The notes beneath the pieces were generated by a model. The model ran no database searches. It had not been told where the DNA came from and saw nothing but the letters and a program-made list of their open reading frames with translations. Positions 8,342 to 18,868 of a stretch of 64,000 nt of DNA are shown piece by piece; position 1 is the stretch's first letter, and each line of letters opens with the position of its first letter. The translations under genes and the position numbers were made by a program. Source of the stretch: Gammaproteobacteria bacterium (lineage in GTDB: Bacteria > Pseudomonadota > Gammaproteobacteria > Eutrophobiales > Eutrophobiaceae). Where the stretch lies: NCBI GenBank assembly GCA_004297165.1, contig SCUJ01000006.1:62001-126000 (forward strand), written 5' to 3'.

Positions 8342-10021
8342 TTATTCGTCCGTCACGCATCCCTCCGAGGCCGATTTTACTGTCTTGATGTATTTGTAAA
8401 GGGCGCCCCGGTTTGCCTTGTAGGGCGGCATGATCCAGACGCCGCTCCTGGCAGTGAGTTCCGCATCGGACAGCGCCACGTCGATGGTGTTGGCCACGGC
8501 ATCGATGGTGATGCGATCCCCGTCCCTGACCAGGGCGATGGGCCCGCCTTCCTGGGCCTCGGGCACGACATGCCCGATGATGAAGCCGTGCGAACCGCCG
8601 GAGAAGCGGCCGTCGGTGATCATTGCAACATCCTCGCCGAGACCGGCCCCCATGATGGCCGAGGTCGGCGTCAACATCTCCGGCATACCGGGTCCGCCCT
8701 TGGGCCCCTCGTAGCGGATCACCACCACATCGCCTTTTTGGATCCGTTTCTGTTCCAGCGCGGCCAGCATCAACTCTTCGGAATCGAAGACCCGGGCCGG
8801 ACCTGAGAACTTGAGACCCTCCTTGCCGGTGATCTTGGCCACTGCCCCGCCGGGGGCGAAGTTGCCCTTGAGGATGCGGATATGCCCGTTCGCCTTGATC
8901 GGGTCCTCCAGCGAATGAATCACCTCCTGATCGGAACCGATGGGTTTTATATCAGCCAGGTTTTCCCTGATGGTCCGGCCGGTGACAGTAATGCAATCGC
9001 CATCGAGCAGCCCATGATTGAGGAGATATTTCATGACCGCCGGGATCCCGCCGATGTTGTGCAGGTCCTCCATCACGTATTTGCCGCTTGGTTTCAGATC
9101 CGCAAGCACGGGCGTCCGATCGCTGACGACCTGAAAATCCTCGATGCCGAGCGCGACGCCGGCGGCGCGCGCCATGGCGATGAGATGCAGGACGGCGTTG
9201 GTCGAGCCGCCGAGGATGGTGACCAGCACCATGGCGTTCTCGAATGCGGCCCTGGTCATGATGTCCCTGGGTTTGAGGTCCAGCTCCAGTAGACGCTTGA
9301 TGGCGGCGCCGGCGCCGAAACATTCCTCCATTTTCTTCGGGTCCACGGCCGGCGTGGAGGAACTGGCGGGGAGGGACATCCCCAGCGCCTCGATGGCGGA
9401 GGCCATGGTGTTCGCCGTGTACATCCCGCCGCAGGCCCCGGGGCCGGGGATGGACTTGCGGACGATCTCCTCGCGCTCCGCGTCCGAGATGCGGCCGGCG
9501 ATGAATTCGCCGTAACTCTGGAAGGCGGAGATGATGTCGATCTTGACCCCGTTGCGATAACCCGGCTTGATGGTGCCGCCATAGATCATCAGCCCCGGCC
9601 GGTTCAACCGGGCCATGGCGATGATGCAGCCAGGCATGTTCTTGTCACAACCGGGCAGCGAGATGTTGGCGTCGTACCATTGCGCGCCCATCATGGTCTC
9701 GATGGAATCGGCGATGAGGTCGCGGGATTGCAGCGAGTAACTCATGCCATCCGTGCCCATGGAGATCCCGTCGCTGACTCCGATGGTGTTAAACCGCATG
9801 CCGATCAACCCGGCGGCCTCCACCCCTTCCTTGACCTTGGCGCCGAGGCTCAGCAGATGCATGTTGCAGGTATTGCCCTCATACCAGATGCTGGAAATGC
9901 CGACCTGCGGCTTGTCCATATCCTTGCGGGTGAGCCCCGTGCCGTAAAGCATGGCCTGGGAAGCGCCCTGGGATTTGGGTTGCGTGATCCGCGCGCTGTA
10001 ACGGTTGATTGATTCGCTCAT
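8342..10021 (-). CDS. ilvD: dihydroxy-acid dehydratase
   Basis: A 559-residue enzyme that dehydrates 2,3-dihydroxy-3-methylbutanoate and the methylpentanoate homologue, the third common step of branched-chain amino-acid synthesis. The Fe-S ligand cysteines are seen at C52 (EGNTCNMHL), C125 ([10 protein letters not shown]) and C197 ([17 protein letters not shown]). The C-terminal substrate region [20 protein letters not shown] is intact. Start ATG 10021 ([10 protein letters not shown]) matches usual family length; an upstream in-frame ATG at 10072 would overlap the promoter region facing argE. Other ilv genes are not in the window. Confidence 0.97.
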   Translation of the reverse strand: MSESINRYSARITQPKSQGASQAMLYGTGLTRKDMDKPQVGISSIWYEGNTCNMHLLSLGAKVKEGVEAAGLIGMRFNTIGVSDGISMGTDGMSYSLQSRDLIADSIETMMGAQWYDANISLPGCDKNMPGCIIAMARLNRPGLMIYGGTIKPGYRNGVKIDIISAFQSYGEFIAGRISDAEREEIVRKSIPGPGACGGMYTANTMASAIEALGMSLPASSSTPAVDPKKMEECFGAGAAIKRLLELDLKPRDIMTRAAFENAMVLVTILGGSTNAVLHLIAMARAAGVALGIEDFQVVSDRTPVLADLKPSGKYVMEDLHNIGGIPAVMKYLLNHGLLDGDCITVTGRTIRENLADIKPIGSDQEVIHSLEDPIKANGHIRILKGNFAPGGAVAKITGKEGLKFSGPARVFDSEELMLAALEQKRIQKGDVVVIRYEGPKGGPGMPEMLTPTSAIMGAGLGEDVAMITDGRFSGGSHGFIIGHVVPEAQEGGPIALVRDGDRITIDAVANTIDVALSDAELTARSGVWIMPPYKANRGALYKYIKTVKSASEGCVTDE

Positions 10022-10122
10022 AATGTGGCTGGTCCGATGGCAGTGAACATGAAAAGGGTCGATAGGATACAATAGCGGCCGGCAAGTTCACAGGTTGCAC
10101 AGGCGAAGGAGGAAGGTTGTCG

Positions 10123-11286
10123 GTGAGCGCGATACCGGTCGGCATGCCCGGATTCATGGAGTGTTTTCGTGAGCTGATCGCCCTGCCGACGATCAGCAGC
10201 GTCGATCCGCGTCTGGATATGGGCAATGGGCGATTGGTCGAGCGTCTCGGCGAGTGGTTCGAAGCCCTGGGTTTCACCGTCGCCATCAGCCCGGTGGAGA
10301 GCGATCCGGACAAGTTCAATCTGGTGGCCCGGCGCGGCCCGGGCGATCAGGGACTCGCCCTGTCCGGACATACTGACACCGTGCCGGTGACGGCATCCGA
10401 ATGGAAATCGGACCCATTTCGGCTGACCGAGCGGGACAACCGCTTGTACGGGCTTGGCGCCACGGACATGAAGTGTTTTTTTCCGCTGGTCATCGAGGCC
10501 GTGCGGGGGATGGATCTGAACCGGCTGCAACAACCGCTCAGCATCGTCGCCACCTGCGCTGAGGAGAGCACGATGTCGGGCGCTCGGGCGCTCGCGAGCG
10601 CGGGCGGGATTCCAGCGCGTTATGCCGTAATCGGGGAACCGACGGGCATGAGGCCTGTGCGCATGCACAAGGGCGTGATGATGGAGACCATCCGCCTGGT
10701 GGGCCGCTCCGGGCATGCCTCGGATCCGGGGTTGGGGTTGAGCGCCCTCGATGGCATGCGGCTGGTGTTGAACCGGCTGACGCGCTGGCGCGAAGAGCTC
10801 AAGAAGCGGTGGAACGATATCGCGTTTCATGTGCCAGCGCCGACCCTGAACTTCGGGTGCATCCATGGCGGCGACAACCCCAACCGGATCTGCGGCGACT
10901 GCGATCTCAGCATCGATCTCCGGCTCCTGCCGGGGATGGGGATCGAAGAATTGCGCGCCGAGATCCGCCGGGAAGCCATGGAGGCGGTGGATGAAACAGG
11001 ATTGACGGTGGAATTTCACCCGGTCTTCCCCGGTCTGCCGGCCTTGCATACCGATCCCGATTCCAGGATTGTCAGGTTGGGAGAGGAGCTGTCCGGACGG
11101 GCAGCAGGATCCGCCGATTTCGGGACCGAGGCCCCGTTCTTCGACAGCTTGGGCATGGAGACGTTGATCCTCGGACCGGGGGATATCGCCGAGGCGCACC
11201 GGGCGAATGAATTTCTGGCCATGGACAGGATCGATCCGATGATCGGGATATTGCGAAAGATGATTGACAGACTTTGCATGAGGTAA
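10123..11286 (+). CDS. argE: acetylornithine deacetylase
   Basis: A 387-residue M20-family metalloenzyme releasing ornithine from N-acetylornithine. Metal ligands appear in order: SGHTDTVPV (H83, D85), GATDMKCFF, and the catalytic pair in ATCAEESTM; GEPTGMRP is the substrate-side motif and the lid domain is present. Start is a choice between TTG 10117, GTG 10123 and ATG 10144. I prefer GTG because AAGGAGG at 10106-10112 is about ten bases away. The following argA begins only 7 bases after the stop, so the two are one transcription unit linking the first and fifth steps of the linear arginine route. DapE-like paralogy was considered, but the argA neighbour favours ArgE. Confidence 0.92.
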   Translation: MSAIPVGMPGFMECFRELIALPTISSVDPRLDMGNGRLVERLGEWFEALGFTVAISPVESDPDKFNLVARRGPGDQGLALSGHTDTVPVTASEWKSDPFRLTERDNRLYGLGATDMKCFFPLVIEAVRGMDLNRLQQPLSIVATCAEESTMSGARALASAGGIPARYAVIGEPTGMRPVRMHKGVMMETIRLVGRSGHASDPGLGLSALDGMRLVLNRLTRWREELKKRWNDIAFHVPAPTLNFGCIHGGDNPNRICGDCDLSIDLRLLPGMGIEELRAEIRREAMEAVDETGLTVEFHPVFPGLPALHTDPDSRIVRLGEELSGRAAGSADFGTEAPFFDSLGMETLILGPGDIAEAHRANEFLAMDRIDPMIGILRKMIDRLCMR

Positions 11287-11293
11287 GCAACCG

Positions 11294-12613
11294 ATGAATG
11301 CTGAGGCAACTCCATTCGCTGATTGGTTCCGGTCCACGACGCCTTATATCCGGGGGCATCGGGGCAGGACCTTCGTTATTCATTTCGACGATGCGGCGGT
11401 GCTGGGCGAAAACTTCACCGCCCTGGTGCACGATCTGGCCCTGCTCAACAGCATAGGCATCCGTCTGGTGCTGGCCTACGGATCGCGGCATTGCATTGAG
11501 GATCGCCTGCGGGAGAGCCGGGTGAATCAGAGTTACCACAAGGGTCTGCGGGTGACGTCCCCCGAGGCCATGGAATGCGTCAAGGAGGCAGTGGGATTGC
11601 TCGGGATCGAGATCGCCGCGCGCCTGTCGATGGGGCTCGGCAACACGCCCATGTCCAATTCGCGCTTGCGGGTGGCGACCGGTAATTTCATCACCGCCAA
11701 ACCGCTGGGCGTGATCGATGGCATCGACTACCAATATACCGGCGAGATCCGGCGCATCGATGTCGAAGCCATCAAGGACAGACTGAATCATCACGAGATC
11801 GTCCTCGTGCCGCCGCTGGGCTATTCCATCACCGGGGAGATCTTCAATCTGGGGGCCAGCGAACTCGCGGCGCGACTGGCCATCAGTCTCCAGGCCGACA
11901 AGCTGATTTACCTCCTGGAAGCGGAGGGGATGAACGACGGTCAGGGCCGGCTGATCCGCGAACTGACCTGGCAGGATGCCGAGTCGGCGCTCTGGTCCGC
12001 GGGCGCCGGTCCCGACAACGAAACATATCGTTATTTCCGCGCCGCCATCGAGGCCGCGCGCCAGGGCGTCGAACGGGTGCATCTGGTCGATTGGCGGCTG
12101 GATGGGGCATTGTTGGGCGAATTGTTCACCCGTGACGGCGCGGGGACCATGATTAGCAGCATGCCCTACGACAGCGTCCGCAAGGCGACGGTGGATGATA
12201 TCGCCGGTCTGCTCGAATTGATCAAGCCCCTGGAGCGGGAAGGCATCCTGGTGGAGCGGTCCAGGGAAAAACTGGAATTGGAGATCGATCACTTCACGGT
12301 GCTGGAGCGGGACGGAACGGCGATTGGTTGCGTCGCCCTCTATCCATTTCCGGGCAGACCGGACGCCGAAGTGGCCTGTCTCGCCGTACGCCCCGATTAC
12401 CGTCGCGGCGGTCGGGGCGATCAGTTGCTGAAGCAGGCGGAGGGCGAGGCCGCGGCGGCGGGCATCAACCGCCTTTTCATTCTCACCACGCATGCCGAGC
12501 ACTGGTTTCTGGAGCGCGGTTTTACTCCCGCCAGTCTCGACGACCTGCCGGTCGAACGCAAGGCGCTATACAACTATCAGCGTAATTCGAAGGTTCTGGT
12601 CAAACGCATCTAA
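11294..12613 (+). CDS. argA: amino-acid N-acetyltransferase (N-acetylglutamate synthase)
   Basis: A 439-residue protein of classical ArgA length. The N-terminal amino-acid-kinase-like domain (about 1-285) carries the arginine-sensing fold (LVLAYGSRHCIEDRLRES; LVPPLGYSITGEIFNL). The C-terminal GNAT domain (about 295-439) has the acetyl-CoA loop CLAVRPDYRRGGRGDQLL. It makes N-acetylglutamate, the committed step of arginine synthesis, and is normally feedback-inhibited by arginine. ATG 11294 has an AGGTAAG site and sits 7 bases after argE. Its TAA stop at 12611-12613 is part of a CTAA at which a MITE-like element is inserted. Confidence 0.95.
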   Translation: MNAEATPFADWFRSTTPYIRGHRGRTFVIHFDDAAVLGENFTALVHDLALLNSIGIRLVLAYGSRHCIEDRLRESRVNQSYHKGLRVTSPEAMECVKEAVGLLGIEIAARLSMGLGNTPMSNSRLRVATGNFITAKPLGVIDGIDYQYTGEIRRIDVEAIKDRLNHHEIVLVPPLGYSITGEIFNLGASELAARLAISLQADKLIYLLEAEGMNDGQGRLIRELTWQDAESALWSAGAGPDNETYRYFRAAIEAARQGVERVHLVDWRLDGALLGELFTRDGAGTMISSMPYDSVRKATVDDIAGLLELIKPLEREGILVERSREKLELEIDHFTVLERDGTAIGCVALYPFPGRPDAEVACLAVRPDYRRGGRGDQLLKQAEGEAAAAGINRLFILTTHAEHWFLERGFTPASLDDLPVERKALYNYQRNSKVLVKRI

Positions 12614-12745
12614 GGAAAGTCTGAACAAGTGCCAAACTTAATTGGTCGTCTTTCCGGCGAAGGCCGGAATCCAGTCAAAAAAATGGTCTACTGGATGCCG
12701 GGTCAAACCCTGCAAGACGGGATAGACACTTATACAGAGTGTTCA
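12614..12745. mobile_element. MITE-like element, copy C (degenerate right end)
   Basis: Begins GGAAAGTCTGAACAAGTGCC directly after CTAA (12610-12613) and ends with ACTTATACAGAGTGTTC, a decayed match to the inverted terminus. The interior matches copy D at 36452 and differs from copies A and B. It has two small stems, TTCCGGCG/CCGGAA and GCCGGGTC/ACCCTGC. No right-hand CTAA is preserved. It lies between argA and nhaD. Confidence 0.65.
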
Positions 12746-12772
12746 TTTATTTGATCTGTAAGGAGTTCCGGA

Positions 12773-14056
12773 ATGCTCGCCGTACTTGTCGTTATTTTCC
12801 TGGTCACCTATGTGGCGATCGTTCTGGAACATCCGATCGGGATCAATAAATCCGCGTCCGCGCTGGTGGGCGGCGGGCTGCTCTGGACCATCTATGCGGT
12901 AGCCACGGCCGACTCGCCAATAGTGAGCGGGCAGCTCAATGAATCACTGCTGACAACAGCCCAGATTGTATTTTTTCTGATAGGCGCCATGACTGTTGTT
13001 GAGGTGGTTGACGCCCACAATGGTTTCGAGGTCATCACCAAGCGCGTCCGGACGGCAAAGCTCTCCTCGCTCATCTGGCTGGTGGGTTTTGTCACATTCT
13101 TCCTGAGCGCCATACTCGACAATCTGACGACTACCATCGTCATGCTATCCCTGATGCGAAAACTACTTGCCAGGCATGAGGATCGACTTTACTTCGCCGG
13201 CGTCATCGTGATTGCGGCCAATTCGGGTGGGGCTTGGTCGCCGATAGGCGATGTGACAACCACCATGCTGTGGATTGGCGGTCAGATCACGGCCCTGGCC
13301 ATTATCCAGTCAGTGATCCTGCCTTCCCTGGTCAGCATGCTCGTGCCGTTGGGCATCACCGCCTATGTTTTACGCGGTCGCGATGTCGTAGCCGCTCCGC
13401 GGGTCGAGAGCGATCACGGTTTGCACACCACGGAATTTGAGCGCAACCTGATGTTCTTCCTGGGTCTTGGCATTCTGGCGGCGGTACCGGTATTCAAGAC
13501 GGTCACCGATCTGCCGCCATTTATGGGCATCCTGTTCGGGTTGGGTATCCTGTGGCTGGCGGGAGACCTGGTGCATCGCAACAAGGAAGCCGAAGACAAG
13601 CAGCACCTCACGCTAGCCCACGCCCTCAGCCGGATCGACATGAGTTCCATAGTATTTTTTATCGGCATCCTGCTCGCGGTGGCGACGCTGGAACATACGC
13701 ATATCCTCTCGGGTCTGGCCGATGGGTTAAATCAGATCGTTGGCAGGGAGGATGTCATGGTGCTCGCCATCGGCATCATCAGCGCCGTGGTGGACAACGT
13801 ACCGTTGGTGGCGGCGGCGATGGGGATGTATGACCTTACCCAATTCCCGCCAGGGCACTTCTTCTGGGAGTTCCTGGCTTACTGCGCAGGCACGGGGGGA
13901 TCCATTCTCGTCATGGGGTCGGCTGCAGGCGTGGCCGCGATGGGGTTGGAAAAAATAGATTTCTTCTGGTATCTCAGGAAAATCTCGGGACTTGCGTTAA
14001 TCGGCTATTTCGCCGGCGCCGGCGTTTTTCTTCTCCAACACCAGTTGTTTCGATGA
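12773..14056 (+). CDS. nhaD: sodium:proton antiporter, NhaD type
   Basis: A 427-residue integral membrane protein with about 12 hydrophobic segments. NhaD-family landmarks include FFLIGAMTVVEVVDAHNGF, DNLTTTIVMLSL, ANSGGAWSPIGDVTTTMLW, SAVVDNVPLVAAAMGMY and AYCAGTGGSILVMGSAAGVA. NhaD exchanges cytoplasmic Na+ (and Li+) for protons and is common in halotolerant or alkaliphilic Gammaproteobacteria. A clear AAGGAG precedes ATG 12773. It lies immediately upstream of the trehalose genes on the same strand, so salt export and compatible-solute synthesis may be expressed under related conditions; that link is inference. Confidence 0.93.
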   Translation: MLAVLVVIFLVTYVAIVLEHPIGINKSASALVGGGLLWTIYAVATADSPIVSGQLNESLLTTAQIVFFLIGAMTVVEVVDAHNGFEVITKRVRTAKLSSLIWLVGFVTFFLSAILDNLTTTIVMLSLMRKLLARHEDRLYFAGVIVIAANSGGAWSPIGDVTTTMLWIGGQITALAIIQSVILPSLVSMLVPLGITAYVLRGRDVVAAPRVESDHGLHTTEFERNLMFFLGLGILAAVPVFKTVTDLPPFMGILFGLGILWLAGDLVHRNKEAEDKQHLTLAHALSRIDMSSIVFFIGILLAVATLEHTHILSGLADGLNQIVGREDVMVLAIGIISAVVDNVPLVAAAMGMYDLTQFPPGHFFWEFLAYCAGTGGSILVMGSAAGVAAMGLEKIDFFWYLRKISGLALIGYFAGAGVFLLQHQLFR

Positions 14057-14079
14057 GCGGAATTCGAGAGGGGCGTGTC

Positions 14080-14085
14080 TATAAT
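14080..14085 (+). promoter_or_regulatory. candidate -10 box upstream of the trehalose operon
   Basis: TATAAT at 14080-14085 matches the consensus -10 hexamer 30 bases before the otsA start. No good -35 is found at 16-18 bp, so an extended or activator-dependent promoter would be needed. Offered as a candidate only. Confidence 0.3.
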
Positions 14086-14115
14086 GTATAAACCACCCCA
14101 ATAAGTAAGTTCACC

Positions 14116-16347
<2,232 letters not shown>

Positions 16348-16349
16348 TC

Positions 16350-17087
16350 ATGAGGCGTAAGCGCCCGCCGCCGGAACCGTCGACCGAGTGGGGTTTTTTT
16401 CTCGATGTCGACGGTACCCTCGTGGAGATAGCTGATTCGCCCGCAACCGTATACGTCGATCGCCGCTTGCTTGAATTGATTGGACAATTGTTCCGCGCCA
16501 GTTCCGGTGCGGTTGCCCTGATCAGCGGCCGTTCCCTGAGTAATCTTGACAAACTGCTCAGCCTGTCCCTACCCATGGCCGGTCAGCACGGGCTGGAACG
16601 ACGCGATGCTGCCGGCCGCCTGTGGCTTCACGCCGCTCCACCGGTGTCCAAGTATTCCATAAGGGATGCGCTCGGTCCGGTGCTGGCCCGCCATCCCGGC
16701 TTGGTGCTGGAAGACAAGGGTTTGACGCTGGCGTTGCATTACCGGCAGTCGCCGCATCTTGCGGGCTATGCGCATCGCTTGATGCGCCGGCTCGTCATGT
16801 CTGACGAGCGGGGCCTCGAATTGCAGCAGGGGAAGCGGGTTGTGGAGATTAAACCGGCGGGAATCGACAAGGGCACTGCGATTGCGGAATATATGGATGA
16901 ACCGCCCTTTCTGGACCGCTGCCCTGTCTTCATCGGGGATGATCGCAATGACGAGCATGGATTTGCACTTGTCAACAAGCGTGCCGGAGTCTCGATCAAA
17001 GTTGGTAAAGGCAGGACTTGCGCCCGCTACCGTCTGGCGAATGTGACGGCCGTCCGCGATTGGCTGGCGGCCGCCTTGAAAGGATGA
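16350..17087 (+). CDS. otsB: trehalose-6-phosphate phosphatase
   Basis: A 245-residue HAD-superfamily phosphatase completing trehalose synthesis. The nucleophile motif is FFLDVDGTLVEIAD (D19, D21), motif II is ALISGRS, KPAGIDKGTA carries the Lys, and FIGDDRNDEHGF is motif IV. AGQHGLERRD is the typical OtsB cap-entry segment. ATG 16350 lies 2 bases after the otsA stop; an in-frame GTG at 16344 would overlap it. The C-terminus overlaps the next frame, so translation is probably coupled across all three genes. Confidence 0.94.
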   Translation: MRRKRPPPEPSTEWGFFLDVDGTLVEIADSPATVYVDRRLLELIGQLFRASSGAVALISGRSLSNLDKLLSLSLPMAGQHGLERRDAAGRLWLHAAPPVSKYSIRDALGPVLARHPGLVLEDKGLTLALHYRQSPHLAGYAHRLMRRLVMSDERGLELQQGKRVVEIKPAGIDKGTAIAEYMDEPPFLDRCPVFIGDDRNDEHGFALVNKRAGVSIKVGKGRTCARYRLANVTAVRDWLAAALKG

Positions 17088-17089
17088 AA

Positions 17090-18868
17090 ATGCAGAACCT
17101 GGATCTGGCATTGATCGGCAATTGTTCCGTGGGCGCTCTCATCGACGCACAGGCGCGCCTCGTGTGGGGTTGTTTCCCCCGCTTTGACGGCGACCCGGTA
17201 TTCTGCTCGCTTCTCAATCCCGTGGCCGATCAAGGTTATTTCGCCATCGAGCTTGCGGATTGCGAGCGGACAGAGCAGCAATATATGGAGAACACGGCCA
17301 TCCTTGTAACCCGATTATATGACTCCAGCGGAGGAGCTGTGGAAATCACCGATTTCACGCCCCGCTTCGATCAATTCGGACGGACGTTCAGACCGATGAT
17401 GATTGTACGCCGCCTCCGGCGGCTGACAGGCAGTCCGCGCCTGACCTTGCGCCTGCGTCCCGCCTTCGATTACGGCGCCGGGACGCCCGAAGTAACCTGG
17501 GGTAGCAATCATATCCGCTATGTAACGTCCGGCCTCGTGTTGCGACTGACGACCGACGTCTCCTTGGCTGCAATCCTCAGGGAAGCGACCTTCTTCCTGG
17601 AAGACACGGCAACCCTGCTGCTGGGTGCCGACGAAACGATCCATGAAGCCGCGGGCGAGGTGGGTCGGCATTTTCTCGAAGCGACCACGCGTTACTGGCA
17701 GGAGTGGGCGCGCAATCTGGCCATCCCGTTCGAGTGGCAGGAGGCGGTAATCCGCGCGGCCATAACGCTGAAACTGAACGCCTACGAAGACACCGGCGCC
17801 ATCATCGCCGCCATGACCACGTCGATTCCGGAAGCCGCGGGCAGCGGCCGCAACTGGGACTACCGCTATTGCTGGCTGCGTGACGGGTATTTCGTGGTAA
17901 ACGCCCTTAACCGTCTGGGTGCGACGCACATGATGGAGCGTCACCTGGCCTACATCATCAACATCGCTGCAAATTCCGGCGGAGGTCCGTTACAGCCCGT
18001 ATATGGCATCGATGGTCGGGCAGATCTTGGCGAAGGCGAAAAACACTCGCTCGCCGGTTACCGGGGGATGGGGCCGGTGCGGGTAGGCAATCTGGCCCAC
18101 CGTCAGGTCCAGCATGATGTTTACGGTTCCGCCATTCTCGCCGCCACCCATGTTTTTTTCGATCAGCGCTTGACGCGGCGCGGTGACGAGGCTTTGTTCA
18201 AAAAACTCGAACCAATAGGCCAGCAGGCCAGACTCTGCTATGACCAGCCGGATGCCGGACTTTGGGAACTGCGTGGGAGCGCCCGGATACATACGTTTTC
18301 CGCCGTTATGTGCTGGGCAGCCTGTGACCGCCTTGCGCGAATCGCCCGGCAGTTGGGTTTGCTGGAACGTGCCACGTATTGGAATGATCAGGCCGCTCTC
18401 ATGCGTCATACGATCGGCAGTCGCGCGTGGAATGACCGCCGCGGTTGTTTTGTCGCGACCTTCGAGGGAGAGACGGTGGATGCAAGTCTCCTGCTGTTGG
18501 TGGAAATTGGTTTTCTTGATGCCGCCGATCCACGTTTTGCAGCGACGGTCGGAGTAATTGAGAAGGACTTGCGGAAAGGCGATTTCATTTTTCGTTACCT
18601 GGAGAAGGACGATTTTGGCGAGCCGGAGAATGCGTTCCTCGTTTGCACTTTCTGGTATGTTAATGCCCTGGTGGCGCTGGATCGGCGTCAGGAGGCGCGG
18701 GATTTATTTGATCGATTGCTGGCCTGCCGCAACCGCCACGGGCTGCTGGCGGAACACATCGACCCGCGTAGCGGCGAACAGTGGGGGAACTTCGTGCAGA
18801 CCTACAGCATGGTGGGTCTGATTAACGCGGCGATGCGTTTATCGATACGATGGGACCAGGCGTTTTGA
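17090..18868 (+). CDS. glycoside hydrolase family 15 protein (glucoamylase/trehalase-like)
   Basis: A 592-residue cytoplasmic GH15 enzyme with no signal peptide. The N-terminal beta domain starts MQNLDLALIGNCSVGALID, then the (alpha/alpha)6 barrel has NWDYRYCWLRDGYF, LWELRGSARIHTFSAVMCW (general-acid region) and LAEHIDPRSGEQWGNFVQTY (catalytic-base Glu). GH15 members in otsA/otsB clusters are commonly read as trehalases or glucan hydrolases; here it could turn over trehalose or control its level. ATG 17090 is preferred over ATG 17084 because AAAGGA is correctly spaced. Its TGA abuts the clpA stop of the opposite strand, forming TGATCA. Confidence 0.92.
   Translation: MQNLDLALIGNCSVGALIDAQARLVWGCFPRFDGDPVFCSLLNPVADQGYFAIELADCERTEQQYMENTAILVTRLYDSSGGAVEITDFTPRFDQFGRTFRPMMIVRRLRRLTGSPRLTLRLRPAFDYGAGTPEVTWGSNHIRYVTSGLVLRLTTDVSLAAILREATFFLEDTATLLLGADETIHEAAGEVGRHFLEATTRYWQEWARNLAIPFEWQEAVIRAAITLKLNAYEDTGAIIAAMTTSIPEAAGSGRNWDYRYCWLRDGYFVVNALNRLGATHMMERHLAYIINIAANSGGGPLQPVYGIDGRADLGEGEKHSLAGYRGMGPVRVGNLAHRQVQHDVYGSAILAATHVFFDQRLTRRGDEALFKKLEPIGQQARLCYDQPDAGLWELRGSARIHTFSAVMCWAACDRLARIARQLGLLERATYWNDQAALMRHTIGSRAWNDRRGCFVATFEGETVDASLLLLVEIGFLDAADPRFAATVGVIEKDLRKGDFIFRYLEKDDFGEPENAFLVCTFWYVNALVALDRRQEARDLFDRLLACRNRHGLLAEHIDPRSGEQWGNFVQTYSMVGLINAAMRLSIRWDQAF

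Noticed and set aside
11072-12502. A 476-codon minus-strand frame across argA
   Set aside because: No family features and it lies opposite an intact ArgA.
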